From NCBI GenBank assembly GCA_003952965.2, contig CM025851.1:5953495-6017494 (forward strand): DNA of 64,000 nt, written 5' to 3'. Shown here one piece after another: positions 49,830 through 62,090 of the stretch (positions are counted from its first letter, which is position 1; every line of letters starts with the position of its first letter). Position numbers and translations under genes: made by a program. Source of the DNA: Morella rubra (taxonomy: Eukaryota; Streptophyta; Magnoliopsida; Fagales; Myricaceae). The notes under the pieces were generated by a model. It did no database searches. It was not told where the DNA came from and was given only the letters and a program-made list of their open reading frames with translations.

Positions 49830-52390
49830 CATTGTAAAACTGGGTTACCCAGTTATCAAACAAGAGAAAAAAGGGGCTATCATTAAAGATTGCCCATAAC
49901 AATAGAGAAGCGGATGAGGAAAAAGGATCATTGACTATTTTTCTCACATTGACTATTTGTTTCACTTTTTTTTTTAAGAATGGTTTTATCTTTTAAGACA
50001 TGCTCTCTTTTTTCCTTGGCTCTTTTTTATATATTTTAATTTAAGCAATTTTTGGGACGTGATATGATTGCCAAATAACTATCGAGAATGTTAAGTTGAG
50101 ATCAAAAATATATAAATGATACTTATTACTTATGGACAAAATATGTCCTTATTGATGCTACCAACCTTTTGAGATTACCCTTATAATTTTTGGTCGGGTA
50201 ATTTTTATGTGGAAGGGAGACTACAAAATCCCTAAAATTAGTTGAGGTGTACTACACACCTTAAGGGTATGTTTGCTTGTAATATTTTAGAGAGGTTAAA
50301 ATTTTAGAGTATTGAATTAGGTGAAAAAATGAAAAGAGAGATGATTTTTAATATTTATTATAGTAAAAAGTAATGATTTGATGGAAAAAGAGAGATCATA
50401 TTGTAATTTTTTATTGTGTTAAAATTTTAAAAAGTGTAAAATTTTGGTGTGCAAACGCACCTTTAAGTTGGTCCGAATATTCAGTTAGAAAAAAAAAAAC
50501 TCTAATAAATAAATTATATTGAAGAGAACCAAAAAAACTTATTTGACAAAAAGTTTTATATGCAACTGGATTGGGAGCAAACGTATTGTGTGGTAATTTT
50601 ATGAGTAAAATTTTTTTAAAAAAAAGTTATCATGAATTATTATTTAGTATTCTTTGTATCCGACGTCTAATTACTATAAATGATTATATTGCGTTACTAA
50701 AAAACTATTAGTTTTGTGTGATCTGTATAAGTCCTGGTTTGGAAGGGTGGCGTATTTGTATGGTTTTAGGTGGGGATGACATATGTGAAAGCTATTGTCA
50801 AACTCTTTACTACGCTTAAAGGGCAACAATCATAATAGAACAAGTATAAAGTATTGATTCATACCTAGGGTTTTAGGTAAGGATTGTTGAAAATAATGCA
50901 CAACTATACACTATTATATGTACTGACGATGGAATCAGTGGATGCTGACACCTTATAAATTCCAGTGAAGAATTTTTCACTTGCAAATGAATAGAAGGAT
51001 TGGTAAGATAATGTTTGGTAATGAAATTTTTTAAACTTTATAGGGACTGCAATTCAAAAATTTTATAATCAAACATCAAAATTTTTTAAAATTTCAGACA
51101 AATTCTAATATATTTTTACACCAACTTTAATATTTTTATTAAAAATTTAATTTAATCTTCTCTCTGTTTAACAAATTCCAATAAAAATATATTCTATTCA
51201 TTTTCTCTAAATTACACAAATATGAACAAAGTGTGCATTCTCTCTTCGACCAGCGGTAGTAAGTGAATAATTGAACGCTTTATCTTGGAGAGAGAGTTTT
51301 ATGTCTGAAATTTTTATTTTAGAAGCATAAAAAATGGTTATTCCAGCTATGCCAATTGATATTTGTTTGTCTTCATTTGAAATGGCACTAGAACTTCTAT
51401 AGGATATAAGGGTCATTTAAGTGATCTTGAACGGCTTCGAAGGGAATGTAAAATTACTACAGTAGTCCCATAAATCTATAGACGGGGGAAACTGTGAATC
51501 AGGAAAAAGTCGAACTAAAAAAAAAAAAAAAAGAGAAAATAATCAAAGATATTCAAAGGATAATGCATGTCGTATAGCGCATGTAATATACCTACCAGAC
51601 AAACTCTAGGACATCTTCAGACGTGATTAGCGTTATCTTGATATTGTCAAACAGGTTTGGACTTTTAACAGATCTTGTCGTTTTTCCCATTTTCTACTCT
51701 GCAAGTATATCTTGTCGCACTGTGAGCTGCGTCTGAGGATCTTTTTTTGGCGTTTTCACGTACCAAGATCCCTCTCTACACGTGGCAAGCTTCTATTTGC
51801 GAGAAAGTAATTATATTTTCGTGGCTAATTTTCAACTTATCCGCAGTCGTTTTGTTTTGCAAGAAAATCCCAAAGAGTGCCGGGGATTTATTCAGTCCAT
51901 TTTATTTGATTCTCCGAACTTATTTTATATCTTTTTTTTTTCCCAGTCCAGCACGCAGATCCAATCGGCGACCCAAAGTGTATTGGCCATCACGTTCTAG
52001 AGCAGGAGTTGGGACGCACTCTTATCTCTTCCCTCTAATTCATTGACAGTTGACAAAATATAAATTCTGAAAAAAAATTAAAATTTATATATTTATGCTT
52101 GCGTGTGTTAGCAAGAAATTAGAGAGCTGATGTTGGTGGGATCGACTAAGCAACGGTTATGGCGGGAAGGGGTGTGGTAGTTCAACTGTCCCCTGTAATT
52201 AGTTGGGTTGTTAATTGCTTTCTAAATCGAATTAATTCGAATCATTAATTCTCATGTCCCAACAAGTTTTTGTCATATTCCAATTAGTCTCCATCCGTTC
52301 ATCTACTTTTTGTAACTGATTTGCATACAAGGAAGTTTGGATGCTTAATTCTCAATCAGCAAGTTCCATTGTTTAATGTTTTTATAACTA
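49830..52390. other. Intergenic, no gene seen apart from MITEs
   Basis: AT-rich, with short unrelated open frames (for example 51747-52046) that show no domain. AT-rich repeat-like patches are at 50990-51190. One inverted-repeat element is listed separately. Confidence 0.5.
50260..50467. mobile_element. MITE-like inverted-repeat element
   Basis: The ends CTTAAGGGTATGTTTGC and, inverted, CTTAAAGGTGCGTTTGC match at 14 of 17 positions. The interior is AT-rich and about 170 bp. No clear target duplication. Confidence 0.5.
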
Positions 52391-52391
52391 A

Positions 52392-52772
52392 GGGATGAAT
52401 ACACATTACACCCTCTAATTTTGGAAGACATGCTACTTTATATTCCTATATATTATTTTTGTTATATTGCACTCATCTATTATTATGATTTCAAACATTT
52501 TGCATATTCTGTTAAAATTATCTATCAGTTTTGATGGAAATTTATTTTTTTGTCTCTAAAATTATGATTTTACCTTCATAAAATGATCGCTGAAAAAAAA
52601 ATATATTATCGAGACAAAATTTTCATTTTGCGTTTTAAAAAATAATTTTTCATCAAAATCAAATAAAAATTTTAAGAGATGGTCTGTAATCAATAGTTGG
52701 TGGGTGTAATATGACAAAAATAATAAATTTGAGTGACCTCTATAATTGGAGGGTGTAAAGTGTATTTAACCC
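52392..52772. mobile_element. MULE-type MITE
   Basis: The left end GGGATGAATACACATTACAC and the inverted right end GGGTTAAATACACTTTACAC are similar for about 35 bp (continuing CCTCYAATT). They share the GGGTTAAATACA start with the 5.8 kb element at 34336. The 381-bp interior has no coding capacity. Target duplication not resolved. Confidence 0.6.
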
Positions 52773-52997
52773 TAACTCGAAGTACTTATATGAGATTATT
52801 GAATTTTGTGGAAAAATGTAAATATGATGAGTTCATATAATTTTTTATAATTAAATTTTATTAAAATTTGTAAAATAAGTGTAAATAAAACGAATTGGTA
52901 AATATTTTAAAAACGAAAAAAATTAAAGATTTTGTTGTTTGAGTGAGAAAATTTTGAAAATTTTAGGCTCCATTTTTTGAGAATAGCTTCCTGTATG

Positions 52998-54271
52998 CAG
53001 GGGCGGAGGGAGGGATGGGCCAGGGGGGGCTGTGGCCCCTCCAAAAGTTTTGTGAAATTTTTTTTAGTATATATATTTAGAGGCTTGACTGAAAAAATTT
53101 ACAATTGGGCCTTTCAAAATTTTTAATTTCTATTTGGTCCTCCTAAATTAAAGTCCACAACATTAAAAAAATTGCTAAAACCAACACATCATAGGTGAGA
53201 TCTAAAATTTTCTTATTGTCTATGTCGAGCACTACAACAAGAAATTCAAGACATTTTAAATGTTATGTATTTGGTCAAAACTACAAAAGAGCTCATTTAG
53301 GAGTTGAGAGAAAATGGTTGGGATGCATTTTTTAGGAATGTGAAGTCATTTTGTGAAAAACATGATATTGAAGTTCCTGATATGAATGCTTTATACAAGT
53401 CAGGTCGAGCTAGGTCGAGCTAGGTCTCAGAGTCAACGAGATCATGCCACAATTGAGCACCATTATCGAATTGACATATTTATGGTTGCAATTGACTCTC
53501 AATTACAAGAACTAAACAGCAGGTTTAGTGAAAAAGCAATAGAACTTCTTATTCTTAGCTCAACCTTGGATCCTAAAAATGCATCTAACTTCTTCAATAT
53601 TGATGATATTTGTAGACTTGTTGACAAATTTTACCTGAAGATTTTACAGAGTAAGAAAGATTCAGTTGAGATACCAATTGCAAACCTTTTAAGATTCAGT
53701 TGAGATATCAATTGCAAACCTTTTAAGTGTGATGTGTCTCACTATCCTAATTTTAAAAGTTTGTCTACAATTTCTGAGTTATGCCGAAAATTGGTGGAAC
53801 CAAGAAAGTCAAAGATTTTTCCATTTGATTGATAGATTGATTCGTCTTGTGTTAACTCTTCCAGTTTCAACAGCTACTATAGAGCGAGCTTTTTTAGTCA
53901 TGAAAATCATTAAAACAAGACTTCACAATAAGATGAAAGATGAATTTCTTGCAAATTCTTTGGTTATCTATATTGAGAAATAAATTCCTGCAACTATTAG
54001 CATAAATGTTAATAGACAATTTTGACTTTTTAAAGAGTCGTCGAGTTGCCCTGTAATAGGAAATTAGTATGCTTTTGTGTACTTTTTTTGAGTATATCTA
54101 CAATCAAGTAGATAAGATAAATTTTTGTATACCTGTTTTTAGTTCTAAATCAAACTTATAACAAAATATTTTTGCAAATTTTTTATGTCCTATAATATTT
54201 GAATTTTATTTTTAATAATATTATTTAATTAGCCTGGCCCCCTTAATAGAAAAATCTTGGCTCCGTCACTG
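52998..54271 (+). mobile_element. hAT transposon, internally deleted
   Basis: Ends CAGGGGCGGAGG and, inverted, CAGTGACGGAGCC, with a perfect 8-bp target duplication cctgtatg (52990-52997 and 54272-54279). Two plus-strand open frames (53386-53703 and 53729-53983) encode the C-terminal part of a hAT transposase of the zinc-finger/TTF-like plant type, with a HHYRIDIF start, LILSSTLDPKN, and the dimerisation segment LPVSTATIERAF...MKIIKTRLHNKM. The N-terminal zinc finger and most of the catalytic domain are missing. A duplicated stretch of about 33 bp (about 53662-53728) separates the two frames. Not autonomous. Confidence 0.85.
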
Positions 54272-54584
54272 CCTGTATGGGATTGGGAGTATGTGGAGAA
54301 TAGTGCAAGTGGGTAGTTTTGTATAGATGAAAAAATAAAGTCAAGAACTCCGTCCGTCACTCCTTTTTGGAATTCAAGCAAATATCTAGAGACAAAATGC
54401 AGCAATTATTTGGTTCATCTTTCAGATATTTTATAAATATTTTTCAAAATTTCGAAAGCTCTAATAAAAGAGTCTGATCAGATAGTTACTGCGGAAAGGG
54501 GGCGCCCCACTAGATTAAAAAGAGAGTTTTATCAAGTCGGTTTTTTTTTTTTAAAAGCATCAAGTCGGTTTTAGTTGTCACTGG

Positions 54585-54589
<5 letters not shown>

Positions 54590-54624
<35 letters not shown>
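54590..54624. repeat. (TA)n microsatellite
   Basis: About 17 TA units, upstream of the PP7-like gene. Confidence 0.9.
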
Positions 54625-54626
<2 letters not shown>

Positions 54627-54771
54627 CCTGAGTTGATTTTTAGGCGAATATTAATCAAAGTTTTTAAGGCGGCAGGACGCACCGCCTTCACAGACAGCTT
54701 TGGTAACCACCCGCAATGTCGTTATTTAGGGAGTTGAAGAGATACAAAAGAATCTTATCCGCGCGGGGCAG

Positions 54772-55604
54772 TATATAAAGCTACAAGTCGCTTAAGAGTA
54801 CATGACCTGTCGTATTAGCAGTTCTAAGTCGTAAGGGCCTTCAGGTTTTGAAACCCTAGGGCGCGATTTCAAAACCCCAAAATCAATTTCTGAAGCTAAT
54901 TGAGGAAAAAAAACCCCAGGTAAAATCCAATATCTATTGCTTCTTCTTCTTATTTTTTGTAGAAAGAGTTATTTGGCCTTGCTACTTGCGCGATATCAAA
55001 GTAAGGCATTCAGAAGAAAGAAAGGGTGGGTGTCATTGTGGGATCCGGATGTCCATAATTTACAATAAAGGCTAACTTTTTGCCTAGTTCGAGTACGGAG
55101 AACGCAAAGAAAATGCTTGAAGTTGTGACAATTTGAAGCTTCATGGTTCAGACACTTTGAAGAAATTTACGCTGACATTCAGCTAGGAAGCACAAAAGTA
55201 TTCCTTCACTTTGAGTAGCTTTTGTGCAATTTCCGTCTCTGTTGTTTGGTCTTGAAAAACTAATGGTTAAAAACCTAGCAGTGCGTGTTATTTAACAAGT
55301 ACCCATTCCGGTACTATTTTTTACCAAGAAAGGCCCAGAGGCTTTAGTGTTACCCTCCCGAACACACACTGACTTTACACTATGAAAATAATAGGCTATA
55401 GCTTTTTAATTGATTTATCATGCAGACATATCTTATGCCTTTTAAGCCTCTGTTACTGATCGTTTGTACTAAAGATTTTGTTCCATGTATATGAGCCATT
55501 AAACTTTGTTTGCACGATTGTGTGAATGTAGCAAGCTATATCAATACCTGCATTAAAGTGTCAATTTTGTTGCCCTTATTTTGGTTGGTTTGTTGCCTGT
55601 AGTC
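54772..55604 (+). promoter_or_regulatory. TATA box, non-coding first exon and leader intron of the PP7-like gene
   Basis: TATATAA at 54772-54778, then a leader with an AAACCCTA telo-box (54851-54858). A donor follows ccccag at 54919/54920, and an acceptor tgcctgtag ends at 55602, two bases before the ATG. This gives a leader intron of about 680 bp, common in plant housekeeping genes. Confidence 0.6.
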
Positions 55605-58600
55605 ATGGACCGTGAAGAGAAGATTAAAAATGCATGCAAGAAGATTGTGGAGTGTATAAATGCCATGTCTTTTGTAAACTTAGATGACCAGCGGGTGCAC
55701 TCACTGGTGCTGATGAGAGAAATCGCACGTGGGGTTGTTGAGAATCGAGATAGAAAGGTACGGGGGAGAGGCTGAGTGTATGCAATTTGTTTTGTTTATC
55801 ACTCTCATTAATTGATTTACTGTTTTATAGGTAACTAAGGGTGATGTGACAACGGCTTTGCACTCTAGTATTGAGAAGATGGTAAATACTGCTTGTATCT
55901 TGATAATCTTATCATCATTACTCAGTGATTGATTCAATAATGGTATGCAGGCCAGTGCATGCAGGGATATCGTGTGCAAGTTAAGTAAGATGTCATATAA
56001 AGGCTTAGATGATCAACGGATCCACTCATTACTAAGGGTGAAAGAGCTTGCGTGTAAACATGCCAAAGTTGCAAGTGTTGGGAGTGATTCATGGACTAGA
56101 GAAACATTGGCAAGCGAGGAAATGCAGCCATGCAGCATAGATGTCCTTGTTGGAGGCGCAGAAATTCTGGTGATTGAACAGTCGCAGGGGGATGAAGTTG
56201 AGGTAAGAAATGAAGATGGTCATAATGTGGTGCAAAAAAGGCCTGTGACCAGGGCAAAACGCGTAAGCGATAAGGATGAGCAAGAGAGTGACGGACAAAG
56301 GATGATTGTGGAAGATGAACCTGCTGTAGTGGAAGCTCTGCTAAGAAATGAAGATGGTCAAACTCAGGTGCAGGAGGTTTTGTCTCTACCACTTCTTCCG
56401 CAATCCCTTATATGGCCTCCAGACGACTGCATTACCTTAGAGTGGATTCAGGATGTGACATCCACCCTTAAGCAGTTTTCACAGAGTAATCCCCCCTCTG
56501 AGTTTCATTATATTGTGCCAGTAGCTGTGGTGGATAAACTAATTGATAATGCTTCGAGTATCCTTTCCAAAGAACCAAACTGTGTGGAGATTGATTGTCA
56601 TGGAGAGGATTCGAGAGTTGTTGTAGTGGGTGATCTTCATGGTCAGTTCCATGATTTGCTCTATCTACTTGACAATGCGGGTTTGCCCTCTGAGAATCAG
56701 TTCTATGTTTTCAATGGCAATTATGTAGATGAAGGAGCTTGGGGTTTGGAGGTATTTTTGCTCTTATTGGCTTGGAAGGTATGATGACAAGAAAGATATT
56801 ATAGTTGTCTATTTTCCTCATGACCATTTTTGTTCATGAAAGCAAAATAATGGACAATTAGTATGATCATATATATGCTATGGTGGCTAATGAGCATAGT
56901 AATATTTTGTATTGGCTATTAAATAAGTTGTATGGCTAGCACTGCACTTGTTTATTTTGATTTTTTTTCTCCTCAATCTTTGTAATTTGTTGAAAATGGT
57001 ATCTTGGCTTCTATGTTGTTTAAGTTTCCTCTTCGAACCTTTTGATGTTTAGGTCTTGATGCCTCATAGAGTATATCTACTCCGTGGGAATCACGAATCA
57101 AAAGAATGTACGTTGACATATGGTTTTGAGAAGGAGGTGAGGACCAAATTCGGTGATCAAGGTGAATACGTCTACAATAAATGCCTGGATTGCTTTATGG
57201 AGCTTCCTTTGGCCTCAATTATATCTGGGTCTGTTTATACCTCTCATGGAGGGCTTTTCCGTAGTACACGCCTTGCTTATTCGCGAAGATCGAGAAGAAA
57301 GAGGACACAAAGGCTAGAGCTTGGTTCTTTGGAGGAGTTATCTGAAGTTAAAAGATCTCACGTAGATGCTCCATATGAAGGTTCAAACATGTTATTAGCT
57401 GATGTGCTATGGTCTGATCCATCACATAGACGAGGTCTAAGTAAAAATAAGGCTCGCGGAAGGGGTTTATGGTGGGGTCCTGATTGCACAGAGGCTTTCT
57501 TGAAGATGTCCAAATTAAAGGTAGTATCTATACAAGGACGAAGCTAGGTTTTAGACTTTTGGGGGGGCCAGTTTCACTAGAGTAGAATTTGGGGGGCCAA
57601 AATGGAAAAATACAAGAAAATGTTTGAAAAAAAATTGCTTTTTTCTCAGGTAAAGAAACTTTTTTGACTGATTTTTGATGGTGTCTTAGGGACTCATGGC
57701 TCCCCTTGCCCCCTAGCTTCGTCCCTGTATCTATATGGCTGTTGCATTAAGTTGAATCTTTATTTGTCACAATTGAAATAGCAAACATTACCTTATGGCA
57801 TGATATCTCATACTTTTTTCATTAAGTGTTGGTTCATGACATTAGAGTTGCATCTGTCTCTTTCTCTCTCTGAATTACAGTCAACACTCTTTGCGTGATG
57901 CTGTTTCTCTCCTGGCTTAGTGTTTACCATTTATGATTCTCTAAAATGGTCTCATTTAGACAAATCTCAGAAAATTCTTTCACACTTTAAATAAGCCAAA
58001 GGCTAAGATTGTTTCTTCACTTTTGGACTTGCCATGTCAAGGTTATTTTGGAATCAAAATAAAATTGTTAGGATATGGAATGATTTTAATGTTCTTTTGG
58101 CTGGTTTTGGACCCGTTTGAAATGTAACTCATTGGACAACCAAAGGGTTTCGGCAATAGTTATTCCCCCTGGACGATCTTCTTTTAATATTATATGAAGT
58201 AGTTATCAGGGAAGGGGTTAATCCCTAATGTGAAGAGCCTGTAAGGTAGAATATACTGCCTTTCCTGACATCCAGTATGGTGACTTATCCATAATAAGTA
58301 AGCTTTAAAATTATGTCACTGCTGTTTTGAGGGTTTAGAGCCTTAAGTATCTACAATTATGTTGTACAGAGGAAAAGATGATCCGTTACATAACTTAAGA
58401 AGGTTTGTGATTGACTCCAAAAAGACTGTAAGACATCCTGAAGATGAAATTGAAATAGGGAGGTTGAAATGAATCGATGTCATCTTTGATGTGCTGCCTT
58501 GACTAAACTCTCCTTAAGCTGAGAAGAAGCATTCCTGCCTCCCATCATTGAGCTGAATAAAGGATTTTTGCAGAACACAATAGTACTGCTCCTTCCCTAT

Positions 58601-61600
58601 TCAAGATGATTCTTTCCTAACAATTGTGCCCTTTGGATGCAATCTGGACATGTCTGAATTGCTTAAAGAATCTATGACTTGGTAATGTTCCAAGGCATCC
58701 GCTGTTCTTTACAAGTAATAAGAAATGTTCATCGATTAAGTTACCCTGTATTAGAACCTTAATGTGTCTGGCACCAGGAAAAGACCATGGTGGCTCCATC
58801 TTACTCCGATGCTTTGTTCTCTCAAGTATTTTGAAGAGTGATGCTCCTTGATTTTGAGACATTCATTGCTGCAAAAGTTGTCACTTACGAATATGAACTA
58901 CTCTGGCTTTTCAAGACTATACCATCTATGCAATGATGAGCATAAGTACTAAGTAAATGTCTTGTAAATTGCCTGCAATCACTAAATGTAGCTCTTGGTT
59001 CAATTTTTCTTGCTTTAACTGTCTTCTATGAATGGTTCGCTGATGGGAAGAGATCAAGTTATAGATTTCCTGTTGCTTATAGGGTACTGCTTTCTGTGTC
59101 TTCTGTAGTTGATCATAAGATCTCATCAAGGCCCTGACATGAGGGCTGCGCAGGGTCATCTTGGTAATATGCTGAGTGGGTACAGCATGGATCATGATGT
59201 AGATTCTGGGAAGCTATATACTTTGTTTAGTGCTCCAGATTATCCGCAGGTTGAGGTTCCTATCTACAATTTTTAATTTTCTTGAATGTTTGATACATTT
59301 GTCATAGGGTGATTATCTTTGCAATTAGCTACTGCTTTGTGTTCCATTTTGCTGCGTACAACTATACAAGAGAGCCCTAGTGTGTGCGCGAAAGGGCGCA
59401 AGCTCACAAACTTGATGAGATAGGTCCCTCCTGAGGAAGTACCATGTTCTTGTGTGCAAAAAACAACCTACAACCTGGAATAGAATTAGTGGCTTTGGCT
59501 GCTTTATATGTTCTAAATTAATAAGTTCTCTTACTATGGTATGATGTGTTCTTTAGAAATGGGATTAAAACTTTTGTGCTTTTGACCAACAGGTTGCAGC
59601 GTGCAGATTTATTGTAAATGTACAATCCATCTTGTATTTGTGTTAAAACTAAGTTCTTCTACATTTTTCTATTCATCCAGTCTCATAAAGGCCCAATTGT
59701 AGCAGCTGGTGAAAATCCAATGCCTGGATAGCGGATAGTGGACATCTATTCTAAAAAATAATACATTATGAATGCCTTTCATGTTGGACCATATCTAATA
59801 TCCTGAACAAACTAATTGAATGCATTCCTCTTAACTAAGATTTAACTTACACTAGAGTGCTGCATACATGCAATATTGCAGCAGCTGCGATGGCTCCATG
59901 TTTAAGTCAGTCTGTCGAGATTGAGAGGCCATGACTAGTATAGGCAAAAAATTATGAATCAATGCTCCTTTAATCTGCTCTTTTTTGTTTTGTCCTTGCA
60001 TCCCCAATTTTGGAAGACATTCTACGATTGATTCAAGTGAATGTCAGAATGTCACGTGTCGCTTGTTGCTTGCTGGTTGGCTTATTCTATAGCATGGGCT
60101 TTTTTAATTAAACCTATTAGCTGTTTGAACCTCACATAAAGTGATGTTAATGTCAACTGCTATCTGTGTTTAAACAGAAGTTGTATTCTATCTCAGCCAA
60201 CAGTTTGCATATCATGCAGTTTGGTAGAAAGACATATACAAATGAAGGAGCATATGCCATACTTAAGTCACCTAATTTTGGAAGTCCGTCCTTCCACTCA
60301 TTCAAAGCTGTCGACAGACCAAAGGTAGGGACTCGGACCATTTAAGAACAAGTGTACTCAAAAGGTACAATTTCTTTCTTACATAGGGTAACAAACAAAA
60401 AATGCAAAAAGGAATTATACACAGGTATTTAAGTTTCCCTTACTGAAAATAATACAAGTTATAGATGGAAATTTTTGCTACTTTGAAGGCTTGATTTGGG
60501 CCCCTTGCAGTTGGTTAAGTTGGCACGCTTTGATGACGTGCATCCACCTGCAGTTTTGGAAAATGACTATAAAGCTTTGTGAAATTCGGAGTTTGATGTA
60601 AATTATTCCTAGTTGAATAACTCCCACTTAACTGGGTGCAACTTGCTTCACAGGCAGATCCTTTTGTCACTGTTGATGACGAATATAAGAAGGCACCATT
60701 AACTCATGAAGATGAGATAGCATCCTCAGATTACGAAGATGAGAGAGATTTAGGTGAACAAGATCTCACATTAAAGGTTTGTTGGTGCTAGCTTCTTGAG
60801 GAAAAGCAGAAGCATGAACAATAGGTTTTTATTTGCAGCTTGAAGTAATTAGTTACCAGTGCAGTTAGGACTGACCCTGGTAGACCCAACTATACTTTTT
60901 TTGTTTTTTTTGCTTTGGGGAAAAATATCCAAAGTAGGTTTTCACCAAAGCATGGAGTTGGGATTTTTCATTGATAATCTTACAATAGGTTCTTTCCTGT
61001 CTCGAATTTTAATGAGATCTGTTTCTGCTTGATCACCGGAGAGAAACTAACCAGTTTCAAGTAGGTGCCTCTCACTTTTTGACGTGGTTTCAAAGTCGAA
61101 CAAAACTGGTGTGGTAGCTCCATAGTAGGTTTCATAACTATTAACTTGCAATATAAAAGTGTATATGCACTTATATATGTGGGTAAATGGAATTAGCAAG
61201 ACATGCCCATTTGAGTTGTAGAGGTTTCTCCTTGTTTTCATTTTTGCTTTTATGGAAGATGCAATCAATGTGTAATTTGCAGAAGAGTTTTGACTATTTT
61301 TTCCAGAAGAAGTTTTGGAGTTCTGACTGAAACTATGGAATGCATAGAATTCTAGATTAATTCTTGCATCACTTTATGTTTATATTTATTACATTTTGAA
61401 AGAGTGTGACACCTCTTTAAGCATCAGAATATGCACTTTTATGTTTGTTACATTTGAACTGAGTATGTACTCAAATTCTCAATTGGTATTTCTATTCAAT
61501 AAAAGATTTTGAATGTCCATGGAACCTCACACCTGGTTCTAATGCCCTTAGCAGCAGTTTCTCCTTTTCTCCAATGTCATTATTCTCAAGTTGTCTTATA

Positions 61601-62090
61601 ACACGAACTTGGTTTGTCAATTAGCATGCACAGACCTCAACTGCTGCCATCTGTTCGTCTCAATTATCTTCTCCAGTCGAGATGACTTCTGGGATTGACT
61701 TCAAGTGTCTGGGCATCTCTAATCCCCCTTCTTGGAGTGTGCTGTTGCCAGATGATGCAGGTGGCACCAAACTTGTTCAAGTTCCAGAGGTTCCTGACGT
61801 GGAAGGACTGCCACTGCCTCCCAGCTTAGAGGTAATAACATTGTTTTGTATAACACGCATTCTTCACTTCATCAGAGATCTAGACAAAAGGTGTGTCACT
61901 GCAGGATCCTCACAAATCTGCTTATGAGTACTTCTTCAAGCTTGTTGCCGGCCTTAAGCATATGCTTCAAACAAGGGTGAGCTATGTTCACTTTTATCTT
62001 CTCTATTCATCTCACTAAAAAAAAACTGACATGATATTCATTGACTAGGAAACTATGAATAAGGACCAAAAGAGGAGGCGACATGATTAG
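55605..62090 (+). CDS. PP7-like (PP7L-type) phosphatase-fold protein, probably inactive
   Basis: Ten coding exons: 55605-55757, 55831-55881, 55951-56778, 57053-57520, 59109-59249, 60220-60324, 60654-60776, 61625-61831 (or from 61634), 61905-61976 and 62049-62090, about 726-729 codons. The N-terminus has two copies of an about 40-residue module (LDDQRVHSL / LDDQRIHSL). A metallophosphatase domain of PP7 type follows from [45 protein letters not shown], an insert rich in Arg/Lys, [25 protein letters not shown] and FSAPDYPQ. Active enzymes have GDYVDRG; here the metal-binding Asp is Asn and the Arg is Glu, so catalysis is doubtful. The acidic then basic C-terminus ends QKRRRHD, a possible nuclear signal. 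Arabidopsis PP7L, partner of MAIN/MAIL1, is the closest known concept. Exons after 60324 are less certain. Confidence 0.85.
57533..57727. mobile_element. hAT-type MITE in PP7-like intron
   Basis: 195 bp with ends CAAGGACGAAGCTAGG and, inverted, CAGGGACGAAGCTAGG (15 of 16), flanked by a perfect 8-bp duplication tatctata (57525-57532 and 57728-57735). It begins 13 bp into the intron that follows the WGPDCTEAF exon and leaves the donor site intact. Confidence 0.85.
57736..59108 (+). other. Remainder of long PP7-like intron, no gene seen
   Basis: Intron sequence up to the ttctgtag acceptor. Minus-strand open frames within it show no domain. Confidence 0.6.

Noticed and set aside
60512-60582. Possible extra PP7-like exon ([14 protein letters not shown]) after a gcag acceptor
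   Set aside because: It runs into a stop and has no donor. Joining 60324 to 60654 keeps an open frame to the C-terminal exons. It may be an alternative 3' end.
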